From assembly GCF_000699445.3 (NCBI RefSeq), contig NC_067196.1, positions 32,508,616-32,572,615 on the forward strand: a DNA stretch of 64,000 nucleotides, in the 5' to 3' direction. A program made the position numbers and the translations under genes. Shown piece by piece: positions 49,459 through 61,449 of this stretch (position 1 is its first letter; each line of letters starts with the position of its first letter). The notes beneath the pieces are model-generated. The model ran no database searches. It saw only the letters and a list, made by a program, of their open reading frames with translations, and had not been told where the DNA came from. Origin of the DNA: Schistosoma haematobium. Taxonomy: Eukaryota > Platyhelminthes > Trematoda > Strigeidida > Schistosomatidae.

Positions 49459-50459
49459 CTAAAATTTAGGAAACATTAAGGTCATAAAATACCATTAGAG
49501 TCGGTCGTCAACAGGTATGCTTACGATCAGTCATCTACCTAATAGTAACGATTTGCTCTATGTATCAACGGCTAGTTCTGAAATAAACTTAGTTTTATCG
49601 GGTTTGCATCTTCAAAACTCCAGTTAACAGCCAGATACCTATGGAAGCTGGTATCTTATATAGCGTATTGGTGAGGTGAACTGCTTTATGGCTAATACAA
49701 TAGGAAACTATAACAATACAACAAGTCTTAGTTTTCTTTAGGTCTTTTTTCCTGTGCGAAGTAATTAACATTCGTTTTGGATATATGACATTCATTTATT
49801 AAAATGAATCGTGAAAACATTCAAGAACTCATTTGCTTTTACTCAGATTTAGGTAAAAAACAAACTATTGAAATTTATAGAGTACAGTTAAGTAACCATA
49901 AATCATGAAACTGTTAAGGATTATGAATCTCCAAATCTAAATTATTGCTAAAGAATTAAACGCTAGATCACGCAGTGATTTAGTGCGACATTTGTCTCAT
50001 TAACTCAATTCGACTTCCATTAATTCATATTCCATCACTGTGTTAATCTCGTTAACTGATAACCACTGCTAGTAAATCTGTATACAACAGATTAAAGAAT
50101 CCGAATTGTAAACTAGTCTTCTATGGTCTCAGTCAAACAAATATTGTATTTTAGAGTACCTGGGGATATGTTACAAAAGCAGTGTGTTTTGGTACTAGAG
50201 TGTAACTAGGAATTGTTATCGTAATTTCAAGACCTATTACAAAGAGGACAATAAAAATCCCTCAAATCTCACGGTCGACATGATATATCCATAACAATCA
50301 GTTAGAGTATGATGATTAATAGTTACATCAATATATCGCACAAATAGTCATTTTGAAAAAATGTTACAAAATATTCCTCATAGAGAAAGGTATTATGATC
50401 TCTGAACATAAAATCCAGATGTAAAAAAGGTACGCGACATTTAGCCATAACAGGTACAG

Positions 50460-51409
50460 TTTTTATCGGCCCTTTACCTGACTCCAGTTAGATCATATGC
50501 TGATTGTTATCGAAATATACATGTCGCCAACTTTCGTATATTGTTATCAACTTAATTCGCGTTAGAGAATGACGGAATACAATAAGTCAAATACGCGGAT
50601 ACATTTTGAAATGATCAGGACAGACAGTCAGAGAAACGAAAGGAGAACGCGAAGCGTAGAATGTCTTTGGAAAACTATTGGGACCCGAGAAACATAATGA
50701 ATGGTAATTTTGGGATCCTTTATGGACCAATACTAAACGTATATTTCTATTGTATAATTATTAAATGACTAAACTATTTCTATTCATGTTTCTCTTACTA
50801 TAAGCTTTATTTTGACCTATGAACCATTATTATACGTTTTACCATTCTTGAGTTATACCCAGTATATTGATAACTACCTCCCTCATTCACAGTCACATCT
50901 GGATAATTCTTTTACAAATGTTTCATATTTTATTGGTACGTTGTGGTCGGTTCGATTGGTATATAAACAGATTATGTTTGAAATATGATGATTCGTATCT
51001 CAGAGGCTGAGACTTGCGTTCTGGGCTCAACTGGCTGGGCTAGATAGGGAAGCAGGACCAATCAGGACTCTAGGTTGTTCTCACGTGTTTACGCGTCTTT
51101 GGTCCGATCGATAATACGCTTCGCTCTAATCTGCAGTCACAAGTTATAACAACTGGCGATGTGGAGAAGGCGAGTTGGAGGACTCGTTTTGATCAAGCGT
51201 AACTCAATATTTACATTCAGACAAAAATAAGTTACAGACACGTAATAAGTAGGGTGAGCAATGAACACACACATATGATCATATGAAAATTTAGGGTTAA
51301 TAAGCGAATAATTGACAAGGTCAAAATGTGGCTTGTGAAGAATGAATAAATTGGTCCGTCCAGAAGTTAGAATAACCATTGTGGGCTTGACATAGTGCCT
51401 GCCACTACA
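50460..51409 (-). repeat. LTR copy, family L1 (with extra internal segment)
   Basis: The ends match the copy at 1840-2296: CGGCCCTTTACCTGACTCC near the left end and the block AAGTTACAGACACG to GCCACTACA at the right end (51409). About 500 bp in the middle (50650-51130) has no counterpart in the left copy, so either this one has an insertion or the left one a deletion. No ORF of note. Confidence 0.5.
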
Positions 51410-51555
51410 AGCTATAGAGAACGAATTCTCACAGTCAAAAGGAAATAAAGGTTGGCATCTAAGCTAACGGAATCTTTAGTACCATGCGAATGTTTTGGAG
51501 ACGTTGAGTTCCTTAAATAAGGTTCCCCTGATTACAAAGCTTTATTAGTTCTTAC

Positions 51556-51768
51556 GGACGACATTCTCACATGAATGCAAATAATCTGCCGAGTAAGTTT
51601 TAACAGCAATCAGGATACAGGGGAATATCAATAAACCTGTTATCAAGAATACGGGACCAATAAAGTATGAAAAACGATGAATTCTTGCAAAATTTCCAAG
51701 ACAAATGTCGAATTCCAAGAATCCCACTCTCTTTATTTCAGCTTGGTCACTTGTACTACTTATAAGTA
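51556..51768 (-). CDS. Internal exon of the multi-pass membrane protein
   Basis: 213 bp between acceptor CACTTTTTGTAG (AG at 51769-51770) and donor GTAAGA at 51555. Read in phase 1 it encodes a polar start, FLEFDICLGNFARIHR, a long hydrophobic span FSYFIGPVFLITGLLIFPCI continuing LIAV, then a short loop ending HSCENVV. Both flanking introns are phase 1, so the exon could be skipped without frameshift. Upstream exons were not found in the 52-60 kb region, which is mostly retroelement debris. No family assignment. Confidence 0.55.
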
Positions 51769-52667
51769 CTACAAAAAGTGCGAATCAAGAAATTAAGTAA
51801 CTCCCAGCTTCCTATCGATTACAACATTTGCCTGACATCCCAGTACGAGATATTACGTAAATTTTAAATCTAATATTGTTACAACCACATCAACCAAACT
51901 TATATCATAGGATTACCATTAAATGAAATAAGATACTAATCTAAAAACAAGGCAGTTTGGTTTTAGGTCAACAATCTCATAGGGCTTAAAATTTACTTTT
52001 AAATAAAAAACGAGTATATAGCAATATCTGCTTCATGTAGGGCGATTAATATGATGTTAGTGAAAATGTTTAAAAGTCATTCACTTTCTTTTCTTCAAAT
52101 CTTAACTGAAATATATGTAACTACAGTGACAGGTTACAAAACATATTTACTATCCTACTTCTAATATCTGAAGATCATTATGAAAAAGACATAAAATTAG
52201 AATTGCACAACTAAATTCAAGTAAAAATAACAGCACTTAATGTAATATTTGCAGTAGAAATTTCCAGTTCTGTACGTAAGTACGAATGGGCTAGCACTTG
52301 AGCAAGAATAAGGAAGTGTACGTAATTGAAGGCATAATGTTATTATTTCAATCAGTAAGTCTAATAATTTACAAAACGATCATCATTATGTACAAGCATC
52401 ACAAAATCTTTTATATTAGCATCATTTTTTCTTTCGATTCTTGGCTTGTTTGTTAGCCTATAATCTGGAAAACCTATTGTCACTTATAATTGATCGGTAT
52501 ATTTCCTATCCGAGCTACTTTTTGTGCGATACATTATTCATTGTCTAAAAGTTGATTGGAAAATAAAACTTCCTCAAATCTTGATCTAGTAATGATGTCT
52601 GAAACTTTCATGTAACTGAAAGAAAAACATTCTTATCCTGAATAAACTAGTTTTCCAATAGATATTT

Positions 52668-53803
52668 TTGCTAATGACGGTGTGGATCTGTTGCCTGGAG
52701 AAAGACATCTCGACCTTGAGTATGCGGATGATATTGTCTTACTGTGCGATAATGCCCAAGGCATTCAATCCGCACTTAATCAGTTGGCAATCAGTGTCCG
52801 TAAGTATGGGTGTGTACCTTGCACCTTCGAAGTGCAAAGTAATTCTACAAGACTGGCAGGATTCTAATCCTGTACTCACCCTGGATGATGAGCAGATAGA
52901 AGTAGTCGAGAAGTTCGTGTATTTAGGTAGCTGCATAGGTGCTGGTGAGGGTGTGAGTGATGAGATCAATACACGTATAGTGAAAGCCAGAGCGTCTTAT
53001 GCCAATCTAGGCCATCTTTGGTGTCTTCGTGATGTTAGTCTGGCTGTGAAAGGTCGGATCTACAACGCGTCGGTGAGAGCAGTTCTGCTCTATGCTTGTG
53101 AAACCTGGCCTCTCCGAGTTGAGGACGTTAGACGACTCTCTGTGTTCGATCATCGTTGTCTCCGAAGGATTGCTAACGTCCATTGGCAACATCATGTTAG
53201 TAATGCAAAGGTTCGGCATCGTGTGTTCGGGCACAGAGACGATAATCCAACTGGTGTCACCATCTTGAAACACCGACTTCGGTGACTTGGACATGTTCTC
53301 CGAATGTCGTCCCAGAGAATTCCACGTCGTGCATTATTTGCCGACTCTAGGACTGGTTGGAAGAAGCGGAGAGGTGGTCAGTATATGATATGGTGTCGTG
53401 GTGTGAAAGAAAGCTGCAAAGGACTGGCTTGTGTCGGTCCTTCTCGACTCCCTAGTTGGGGTCCGAGAGATGGTGCAACACAGTGGCTAGAGACCTTATT
53501 AGATATGGCTCAGAATAGAAGCCAGTGGCGATCCTGCTGTAACCTTCTTTTACTTTCTTTATAAAAAATGGTTGTAACTTCCTTAACTGAAAGAATTCTT
53601 TCTGGTTGTACCTTTCCGTTTACATTACTTTTATTATTACACTACCATACACTAATCTGTGGTCGTTATTGTTCTTTCTTTTCTTCTCTCTTATACGCAC
53701 CTTACATTCTTTTTCCCTTCCTATTCTCATTGTTATTGTGTGACGCATATATATCTGGTGCCCCCTTGTACCAATATTTATGTATTCAAATAAATAAATA
53801 CTC
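52668..53803 (+). mobile_element. 5'-truncated non-LTR element, second family (RT C-terminal half)
   Basis: Starts at the RT YADD region (DLLPGERHLDLEYADDIVLL) and continues through LAPSKCKVILQDW, VYLGSCIGAGEGVSDEINTR, LLYACETWPLRVEDVRRLS and RLRWLGHVLRMSSQRIPRRA to SQWRSCC. A frameshift lies near 52806-52825. The 3' end is TGTGACGCATATATATCTGG, then CAAATAAATAAATA. The family is very common in schistosomes as I recall it; clade (CR1-like or RTE-related) is uncertain without phylogeny. Confidence 0.88.
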
Positions 53804-54337
53804 TTCTGATAAGATCATACATGTAATTTTTACTTCATGTCTCAAAAATGTTTTTCTTCCTTTAATAAGAAAATTTCAGATATAGATTTGTTACCGAATC
53901 AAGTTTTTGAGTAAGTTCCATTTGTATTTTCTCACTTTTAAATAATAAATAATATAATATAATATTACTTAATCACTGGGATAAATAAGTCTATCCATAA
54001 TATAGAGATTAGAATTTCTATTTTAACCAATAGTATGTTTACAAGTAAATGTAGGCTAAATAAATGTTATATCACAAAATCTTATAATTTATATCACTAT
54101 CCTTAACTAAGAAATTATAAATAATCAATAATTCAACTCATTATTATTTAAGGATAAACTTTGTTACTCACAACAGTATCATTTTCTATACAAATTCTAT
54201 TGATTATTTTTTTAATCCATGAAATATTTTATGAGTATAGAAAGTACAATTTATATACGTATTTAAACTAATAAAAGTAATTGATTGAAAAAATTATTTT
54301 AATTATTAGTTGAACTTTAAAATTAGTTAATAATATC

Positions 54338-54862
54338 ATTACTTACTTACGCCTGTTACCCCTCATAGAGTAGCATAGGCCACCCACCTGCTAGAGTTGA
54401 AGTTATCACGAGTTCACTTAATCTGCGAACGAGAAACAAGACTCGGTGACCAAAGACCAGTAAGCTAGCTATTGATGCGTCCCAGCCCCACTAACTAGAG
54501 CGAGAAATCCAAGCTTGGAATGGGGAAGTATATTCTGCAAACAGCCAGAAACGAGCGATAACAACAAACACAATTCAAAACGTATATATATATATATACA
54601 ATAGAAAACCGTTCTTGGGGAGAGTTACCAAATAGCATACTAAAAGACGCAACGAACCAATAGCATTTAAGATATTTCCCAGTGGGAAATACGATATGAA
54701 GGTGACAAGAGCGCCTTTGGAGCTAAAACAAAAAAATTCAAATTTTCTAAATAAAATTACAAAATTAGGTCCTTTCCCAAGTGAGTTCTGGAGATCTAAC
54801 GTCCCCAACACCACCAGAATTCTCTATCCAACTCTGTCCTGAGCAATTCTTTCCAGTTGCTA
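54338..54862 (-). mobile_element. RTE 3' end interrupted by a solo LTR
   Basis: 54338-54388 is the RTE terminal sequence (minus strand; CTTACTTACGCCTGTTACCC on plus) and 54811-54862 continues it (AGAATTCTCTATCCAACTC on plus). The pieces are contiguous in the element and are separated only by the LTR at 54389-54810. Only about 100 bp of RTE remain, so the copy is strongly 5'-truncated. Confidence 0.85.
54389..54810. repeat. 422-bp solo LTR with CCACC duplication
   Basis: Begins TGCTAGAG, ends CCCCAACA, and is flanked by CCACC at 54384-54388 and 54811-54815. It contains a TA run (54581-54597), which on the minus strand could serve as a TATA region, and no coding sequence. It inserted into an already truncated RTE end. 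It is a third LTR family, unlike L1 and L2. Confidence 0.8.
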
Positions 54863-55167
54863 TCATACATGCATGAAATTCATTGTCTCATGTGTTAATC
54901 CTTATCATGAAATTTATTCTAACTAGTTGGTACTTTTGCTTTATGGCCTGAAAAGCTTTCAATTTTTATATCAACCTGGTTAAAGAAATTGCTATGATTT
55001 TCAAAAGAATATCATTTAGTTCCCGATTTCTTTAAAATATATCATAGACCATATATACATATGTATTTAATAAATATAGATCGAGTACGACAACAGCATT
55101 AGCCAGAACTTACTTGGCAACAAAACAACTTGTCCAATAACTCAATCAACGGTCAACAAGCACCTTC

Positions 55168-55442
55168 TTTATGTTACCGCCAATTGTGTTTATAAACATA
55201 TGTGTACCTGCTAAAGCAGCTACATTGGCCAAACAGAAAGGAAGGCAAATCTTAGATTTTTTGAACATGTTCCAAAAAGCCTTAAAGCAAGAGAAATAAC
55301 GATTTTAAACAGTGCAATTACCAAACATGTCTTGGATACAGGAAATCAGGTCGATACCTTACAATCTTTCAAGGTGATTAAAAGACACTCAAGTTCTAGT
55401 CCTCTGAATTTGTTACCATCAGGCTTCAAAAACCTGATTTAA
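55168..55442 (+). mobile_element. Penelope-like GIY-YIG fragment
   Basis: Plus-strand reading gives CVYKHMCTC, a TAA (55212-55214), then SSYIGQTERKANLRFFEHVP, ILNSAITKHVLDTGNQV and SFKVIKRH, i.e. a GIY-YIG endonuclease with one in-frame stop. The start codon-free reading explains why no long ORF is reported here. Upstream RT sequence was not recognised. Confidence 0.8.
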
Positions 55443-57109
55443 ATATTTGGAATGTGGTTATTAATCTCTTCTTGCTTTGTTGATAAATATTCCTTTGTTA
55501 CATCTTAAAAAGATCTATTTCTCAACTTTTCCTTTCCTTTAATTACATCACTAGGTCTTTTCAGTTTGACTATCCTGTTGATTAGTTATCTTATTTTATT
55601 AACTGAGCTTTACTCATCCTAGTTTTATCAGTGTCTACTCATTATGTAATCACTAGTTTCTAACCCTTTGGACTTATTAAAATCAATATTGTAGAATGTC
55701 CTTTTAACATAAGGTACTAGTGTGTCATAAAAATAACTTCCAACTAAAATCTTCCATGTAATTTAAACCCATTTTGTAATTATGATTTTTAAATATTACA
55801 GATTGTAAGCAACTGACGAGAAACAAATGAAATAAAATGAATTCACGCTATTCTGTTAGAATCGTTGTTCATGCTCTCTTCAAAAGTACATTGAGATGGA
55901 GTCAGTTATTATTATAACACAATTTATAAATTTAAATGCAATGTAAAATCCTAGTATATACTAAACAAAGAAATATCTAACTTGATAGTTATATAAGATC
56001 ACATACATAGTTCTTATTCTATTAAGAGTATTATGAAATATTTGTCTAGGTAGATGCACTGTGGTCTCTAAGTCGAGTTACTTGAAAGATGCAATAAATC
56101 AAATCTTATAATCTAAACAGAATATATGGAACAAACACTATTAAGAGCAGCCGGGTGATCAAGTCTAAATAGACAGTTGTTCCTGAACACCAAACGTAGA
56201 TTTATCGGATTTTGTAGTTCATTCTCGAGAATGAAACCTGAAGGATTTCATCTTTATTACATAATCCGACCATCTTTACATTTATACTGATGTATATTTC
56301 ATACCTCAAACCTAGTACACTAAATATTTAGCAACCTTTTACGGACCGACCACAGATCGCTTACTCAAAATGTATATATTTCACTATTGGATAGTAGCTG
56401 CACCTAGACCAACACATGCCAAGAATTCATATGTAGTGGTCAGCTCATTTAAACCGTAACATTACTTATTAATATATGCAAGTTATCTTCCTAAACATAA
56501 TTCAATTTCCAAGTGCTATCTCAACACTCCTAATGGAGGACAGTGATTGACTTAACTCAACACAGCGTGAGACTTAGATGATGGGTTTCCTGCTGACCAC
56601 CTCCAACGATCAACCTACATCTCAACATAGTCCAAAGGATGTCTACTCATCCGGACTAGTAGCCATATTGCAACTTGATCGACAGAATACGTTTTGAGGG
56701 ATCAGACAGATTTTTTGAGTTTCTACATTACACTTCAAAGTACAAATAATCTTAACTTTCACAACATTACTTGGTCACTTGAGATAATGTAGTTAGAATC
56801 AGGACAAACTTCAAGTTGTTAGTTTTCCACCGAGTTATGACTGAGGATTAATACAAAACAGATATCAGGAGACAGCATTACAATTAGTTACTTCCTGTAA
56901 GTCAGTCAGCTACAACATATGACCAGGCATATTTATGCATCGGTCCAAGTTGCCATATCTAATTAGCACAACAAGATGAACACCGAATTCATAGAAGTAG
57001 TTAATTCACTGGTGGTAATATATAAAAGAAAGATTGCATATAAGGACATAGTACAGGAAGAAAGAATTAGTTTATAGAAAGAAAGGAATCAATTAACTTT
57101 GATCTCACA
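55443..57109. other. No recognised gene
   Basis: AT-rich sequence. The part around 56500-56700 has higher complexity and looks like an old repeat, but I could not assign it. No splice-bounded exon was convincing. Confidence 0.45.
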
Positions 57110-60050
57110 GTTTAAAATCAAAGTGTATACACCGACGCCACTGTGATCGACTCTGTGCCATAACACCCAGAGTCTCCAACCATTGTCAACCATAATCACG
57201 CGGACCCCAAACAAGTCGTCTGCATCTACCAACATACCTCAGAGCAGAAGTTAGTGACTTCAAGGACTGATGCCACGTTTTATATTGGCTGCCACTAACT
57301 TTCTTCCAACCATCCCCAACACCGGTTAGCATTGCACGTCGTGGTAATCAGTGTTCAGGCATACGTAACACGGTCCAACTATCTCAGTCGATGAAGATTC
57401 ACAACCTAATCAACTGATTTACCATCATTCCCTGATTCCCTGTGTCTAACGTCACTTTTACTTACCCGGTGATCCCAGCAGATGCGAGCAACATTTCTAA
57501 GGCATCTGTGGTCAAATACTAGTAGCTTACTAGTATCTTCTACTCTTAATGGTCACGTTTCGCATCTGTAAAGTTGAAAAGAGTGAACTACCGCGCAGTA
57601 TACTCGTCTCTTAATTGCTAGATGAGTATCTCCCCTTCGCCATAGGTGACGTAAGTTGGCAAAAACCAAACGAGCTTTCTGAATCCGTGAAGAGATTTCG
57701 TCAGACACCAACTCATTAGGGATGATCACACTTCCAAAATAAGTGAAGTTGTCAACGCGTTCGACTACTTCACTCCCTATCCTTAATTCAGGTGTTGACG
57801 AAGGCCAGTCCTGGAGCAACAACTTGCTTTTAGAGGGGGAGAAACGCATTCCAAACTTTCTGGCATTGTTGCTCAGTGCTACCAAAAGACACTGCATTTT
57901 ATCAGATTCTTCACCGAACAGGACCTTTTCATCTGTGTATTCCAAGTGGACCACCTAGTAAAAGATCAATATCCGAAAATTCGGTCGACGAGAACGTTAT
58001 TTACAGCAGTGGGTCCATGGTGAAGTTGAACAAAAATGGAGCTAGTCGGCAGACTTGTTGGACACCACTCGAGGTTGACTGTTCAAAAACCTAATGAATG
58101 GAGAATATGTGGTTGATGCAGCCACCACTAGGTCTAAATTCAGCCTGATTTTCTAGTGTTTGCAGTTCACGAATCTTAGTCAGGCGCCCGATAATTTGTA
58201 TTTTAGATGCTACATTAGTCAAACTAATCCCTCTATGGTTTTCACAGGATGATTTTGACCCCTTCTTATATATTGGGACGATCAATGATTGCGACCAGTC
58301 AGATGGGATTACTCCCAACTCCTAATATTAGTCAACCTGATCGCCAAAACTAGACCACCATCCATTAAGACCTCTGGAGCCAATCCATCTGTTTAACCTA
58401 TATCTCGTTTGCTTTCGCTCTTCGTGTTCAGAGCCTGATGGAATGAGTCTACGAGAACCCATCAGTACTGTAAACTCGAAAGAAATTTAATGGTTTTTTG
58501 TAACCCTTTGGTTTAAATCACTGATATACGTCACTGCTGTTTGTATCTTTCCAAGCAACATCTGGATCAGTTTCGCTTTCAGAACTACTTAAGTGTGACC
58601 TCCGTTGTCCCTGGAATCTACTTTTGGCTTTCTCGTCACTCAGTTCAATTCTAATGGGACTTCTTTGTGGTTTTTTCTGAGTCCAGTGAGGAGCAAGCAG
58701 ATGCGTGCTCGTACTAGAGAATGATCGGAGTTCAAACAGGTATTCCAGAACGAGCGCGTCCTCCATCGAGCCTCTCCAACAATCACTGATGGCAATATAG
58801 TCTATTTGATTCCATCATTGGTTTGGTGCAGTGGGTCGCCATGTCAGACAACGTCTCCCCTTATGCTTATACTTAAATACCCACTCAAATGTCTTTCTGC
58901 TTGGTTTGACCTACCTACTTGGGTATTAAAGTCACCTGCTACGATTACTATGTCTGAGCGCTTAGATTTATGAAGTTCTGAGAGCTTTCTGTAAAAGTCA
59001 TCTTTCACTTCATCCGGGCTGCAGTCAGTGGGAGCGTAGGCAGAAACGACAAAAAGGCAACGACGTGTGTCCCTATCCTTCTGAGTTCTTACGGGGCCGT
59101 TTAGCCGAACAGCACATAGACGACTGTTAGCAGGGACCCACTTCAAGAGTGATTGTTCCGCCCTCGTACTTCGTGCTATGCTTACACCTGCCAGTCCACG
59201 AGAACTAGCCATCGAGTTGCCAGATACACGGGTGTATTTCGTCGGCTCTCCGTTTTGGCGGGGTGAGGTCAAGTGAGTGACCACACTAGGATCCTGTATG
59301 TGTGTTTCGGAGACATAGCATACACCAATCGAATGAGATTCTAAGGTTTTAGTCAAGGAGGCCTGTTGGTTGATTTGGCACGGGTGCGCACGTTGAAGGC
59401 TCCATTGTGTAGTTTGGAGCGAGGTTTCAGTAGACGTTGGACAGTTTTTCGTGCACTAGAATCATTGCTTATGATGACGCTGTCGATGAGGGAGGAATAA
59501 TAGGGATTGAAGAGTGAGATTGATTATGAATACAGTGATCTTGAGTGTGAGGTTATCACTTCCCCGTTGCCCACATCGTGGAAAGGTACTTCTAGAGGTA
59601 CCTGAAAATTAAATTAGATTAGAGTTAATCTTAGTGACCTGAGAACGTAACCGCAGTGCCCAAGGGATAACTGCTTGAGGTCGGTCACACATGAACTTTT
59701 GTGGGTAATTTTTGTTAGCTCCGCACTTGTTGAGACCCTATAGCCGTTGACGGATATCCGTGGGACAAGGTGGTGTGCATTGTTAGGGTCGACGTTTTCT
59801 AACCCTACCCCTCCTTGTGGGAAGACAGCATCGCTGTTAAGCTGGTTGTCTGAAAGGAAACACCTTACTACCGTCACACCTCTGTACAGCCAGCAGTACA
59901 ACTCCGCCTTCGGACCTTGGGTTTGTTATTTTTAGTCTTACCGCTCTTCAACCGACCTGACATGGTAGGACCTTAAGGAACGGTTGTTCCAGCCAGTATA
60001 GTTCGATTGGTTCATCGCGATAGGTAAGCCCGATCACCACGTCAAGGTAG
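57110..60050 (-). mobile_element. Near full-length decayed non-LTR element, second family
   Basis: In element order on the minus strand: a 5' region (about 60050-59400) with a short ATG ORF starting MSGRLKSGKTKN; APE endonuclease (59356-58844: VCYVSETHIQD, VVSAYAPTD, VVAGDFNTQVG); linker and RT start (58766-58091: VPIYKKGSKSSCENHRGISL); RT C-terminal half (57954-57110: FSPSKSKLLLQDW, TYFGSVIIP, then RLRWLGHVLRMPEHRLPRRA and SQWRRCI). Many frameshifts and stops, and the RT catalytic core around 58000 is lost. The C-terminal half belongs to a different subfamily from the copy at 52668. Not functional. Confidence 0.85.
58844..59356 (-). pseudogene. APE endonuclease domain, second non-LTR family
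   Basis: 170 codons with the SETHIQD block, the SAYAPTDCSPDEVKDDFYRK region and GDFNTQVG. The C-terminal SDH part lies in another frame downstream (58766 onward). Remnant of the element at 57110-60050. Confidence 0.85.
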
Positions 60051-60272
60051 TAGCAACAATGGTTACAACTTTCTACTTGATTCAATATCATCTAATATAT
60101 TAAGCAGGTCTGGATTAGTTTATTGATACAATTCTTTAAATGCCAAGAGGTTTATGATTGCATAAAGTTTTCCAAGTTGTTTAGTGCATTTTATATGCAT
60201 AATGACTCTGTCGAGCTTCAGTTTTTTCCCATAAAATTTTGTTGATTTCAGTGAAGACAAGTAGACAAAAAT

Positions 60273-60278
60273 TTTATT
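60273..60278 (-). promoter_or_regulatory. Candidate polyadenylation signal (minus strand AATAAA)
   Basis: TTTATT on the plus strand, about 160 bp downstream of the stop codon of the exon at 60440-60973. Confidence 0.45.
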
Positions 60279-60439
60279 TTACAGTAACATAAGATAACAA
60301 AAGGGATTTATGTAAGCATATATGGAAAAACATATATTGGCGGGCCTATCACATTTACCTGTTAACAGGTTCTAATAATAATAATGATAATAAAATCAAG
60401 AGACTGTCAAATCTATACACAGTTTGGTGGGAAACTTCA

Positions 60440-60973
60440 TCAGTTTTCAGGTCGTGAGTTATATTTGTCTGCAATCTCTTCATGTGGATTCAGTAGTGGG
60501 TGGGATTTCATGTCGATTGGATTAATACCACTCAGGAACACGTCTTGGGTGACTGAAGAACTTGAAGTACAAATAGGTACTGAACAAACATCTTGAGATG
60601 CAACACAAACTATGAGATTCTCCTGCAATACAGAACCGGAAGTGCTATACGCCAAATCATCAGTATCATCCAAAGGGACTTCAACTCCTTCCTCAATTAT
60701 CTGCTCAGTAACAATGCTATCAGGATCCAAAGAGTCTGTAAAATTAATCGTAGGAACAATGTGTTCATTGACAGAATCATCATCCGTTTTTAAAACAGCT
60801 GAATTTTCATTGTAACTACTGCATCCATTCAGACTCTGACTTACAGAAAAACGGTTTATGACACACTCTGACTGCTCTGAGTTTTCACTAATATGGTAGT
60901 AGATGGAAGGACATACTGGATTATTTAAATGTACACTGTTACACTCACCATAACCAGGTCTGAGTGTATGAAC
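60440..60973 (-). CDS. Terminal exon of an unrecognised protein
   Basis: 534 bp open from acceptor TTATTTTTCCAG (AG at 60974-60975) to TGA (60440-60442), phase 0, 177 residues. It starts VHTLRPGYGECNSVHLNN and is acidic and polar, with Asp/Glu clusters (EEGVEVPLDDTDD), several NxS/T sites and a Ser/Thr patch (TSSSSVTQD), ending KYNSRPEN. There is no membrane span. Base composition is more balanced than the surroundings and there are no repeats, which supports real coding sequence. It could be the cytoplasmic or disordered tail of a larger protein. Upstream exons are not seen; 61-64 kb is retroelement debris. The 96-codon ORF from TTG 60730 is only the second half. Confidence 0.65.
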   Translation of the reverse strand, partial: VHTLRPGYGECNSVHLNNPVCPSIYYHISENSEQSECVINRFSVSQSLNGCSSYNENSAVLKTDDDSVNEHIVPTINFTDSLDPDSIVTEQIIEEGVEVPLDDTDDLAYSTSGSVLQENLIVCVASQDVCSVPICTSSSSVTQDVFLSGINPIDMKSHPLLNPHEEIADKYNSRPEN

Positions 60974-61264
60974 CTGGAAAAATAAAAGGAATTTAACTTA
61001 AATGTGCTGTTTAAAAGAAAAATAAATACTGTTAAAATTGTATAAAATATGAAGACATTTCATGGGATGATAGCATACAATGCGTGAACCTTTGAAATAT
61101 ATGACCGTAAAACACAAGAAATTGACATATTCAACAATACAGAAACCTTAGATGCGTTGGTTACGATGTAAAGCTTTAATCCTTATTACCGAATCCGCTA
61201 CAAAGCCCGATATCAAGGCAACGAGTTTTTTATGTGGACCCAACTCCAACCATGACTCTTGTTA

Positions 61265-61448
61265 CTAATTCAAAGGTTACAGCCAAACTAACATCACGGT
61301 GCCACAAATGGCTCAAATAGGCACAAACTGCTGTGACTTCTACTATACGTGAATTGATCTCATCAATCACGCCACCGCTAGCACTTGCACAGCTACCTAG
61401 ACACACGAACTTTCGGACTACTTCTATCTGCTTACTACCAAGAATGAG
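61265..61448 (-). mobile_element. Small RT fragment, second non-LTR family
   Basis: Minus-strand reading QIEVVRKFVCLGSCASASGG followed by DEINSRIVEV and LSHLWHRDVSLAV, matching the plus copy at 52900-53045. It stops exactly where the 3' tail of the next element begins (about 61450), so it was probably interrupted by it. Confidence 0.8.
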
Positions 61449-61449
61449 T

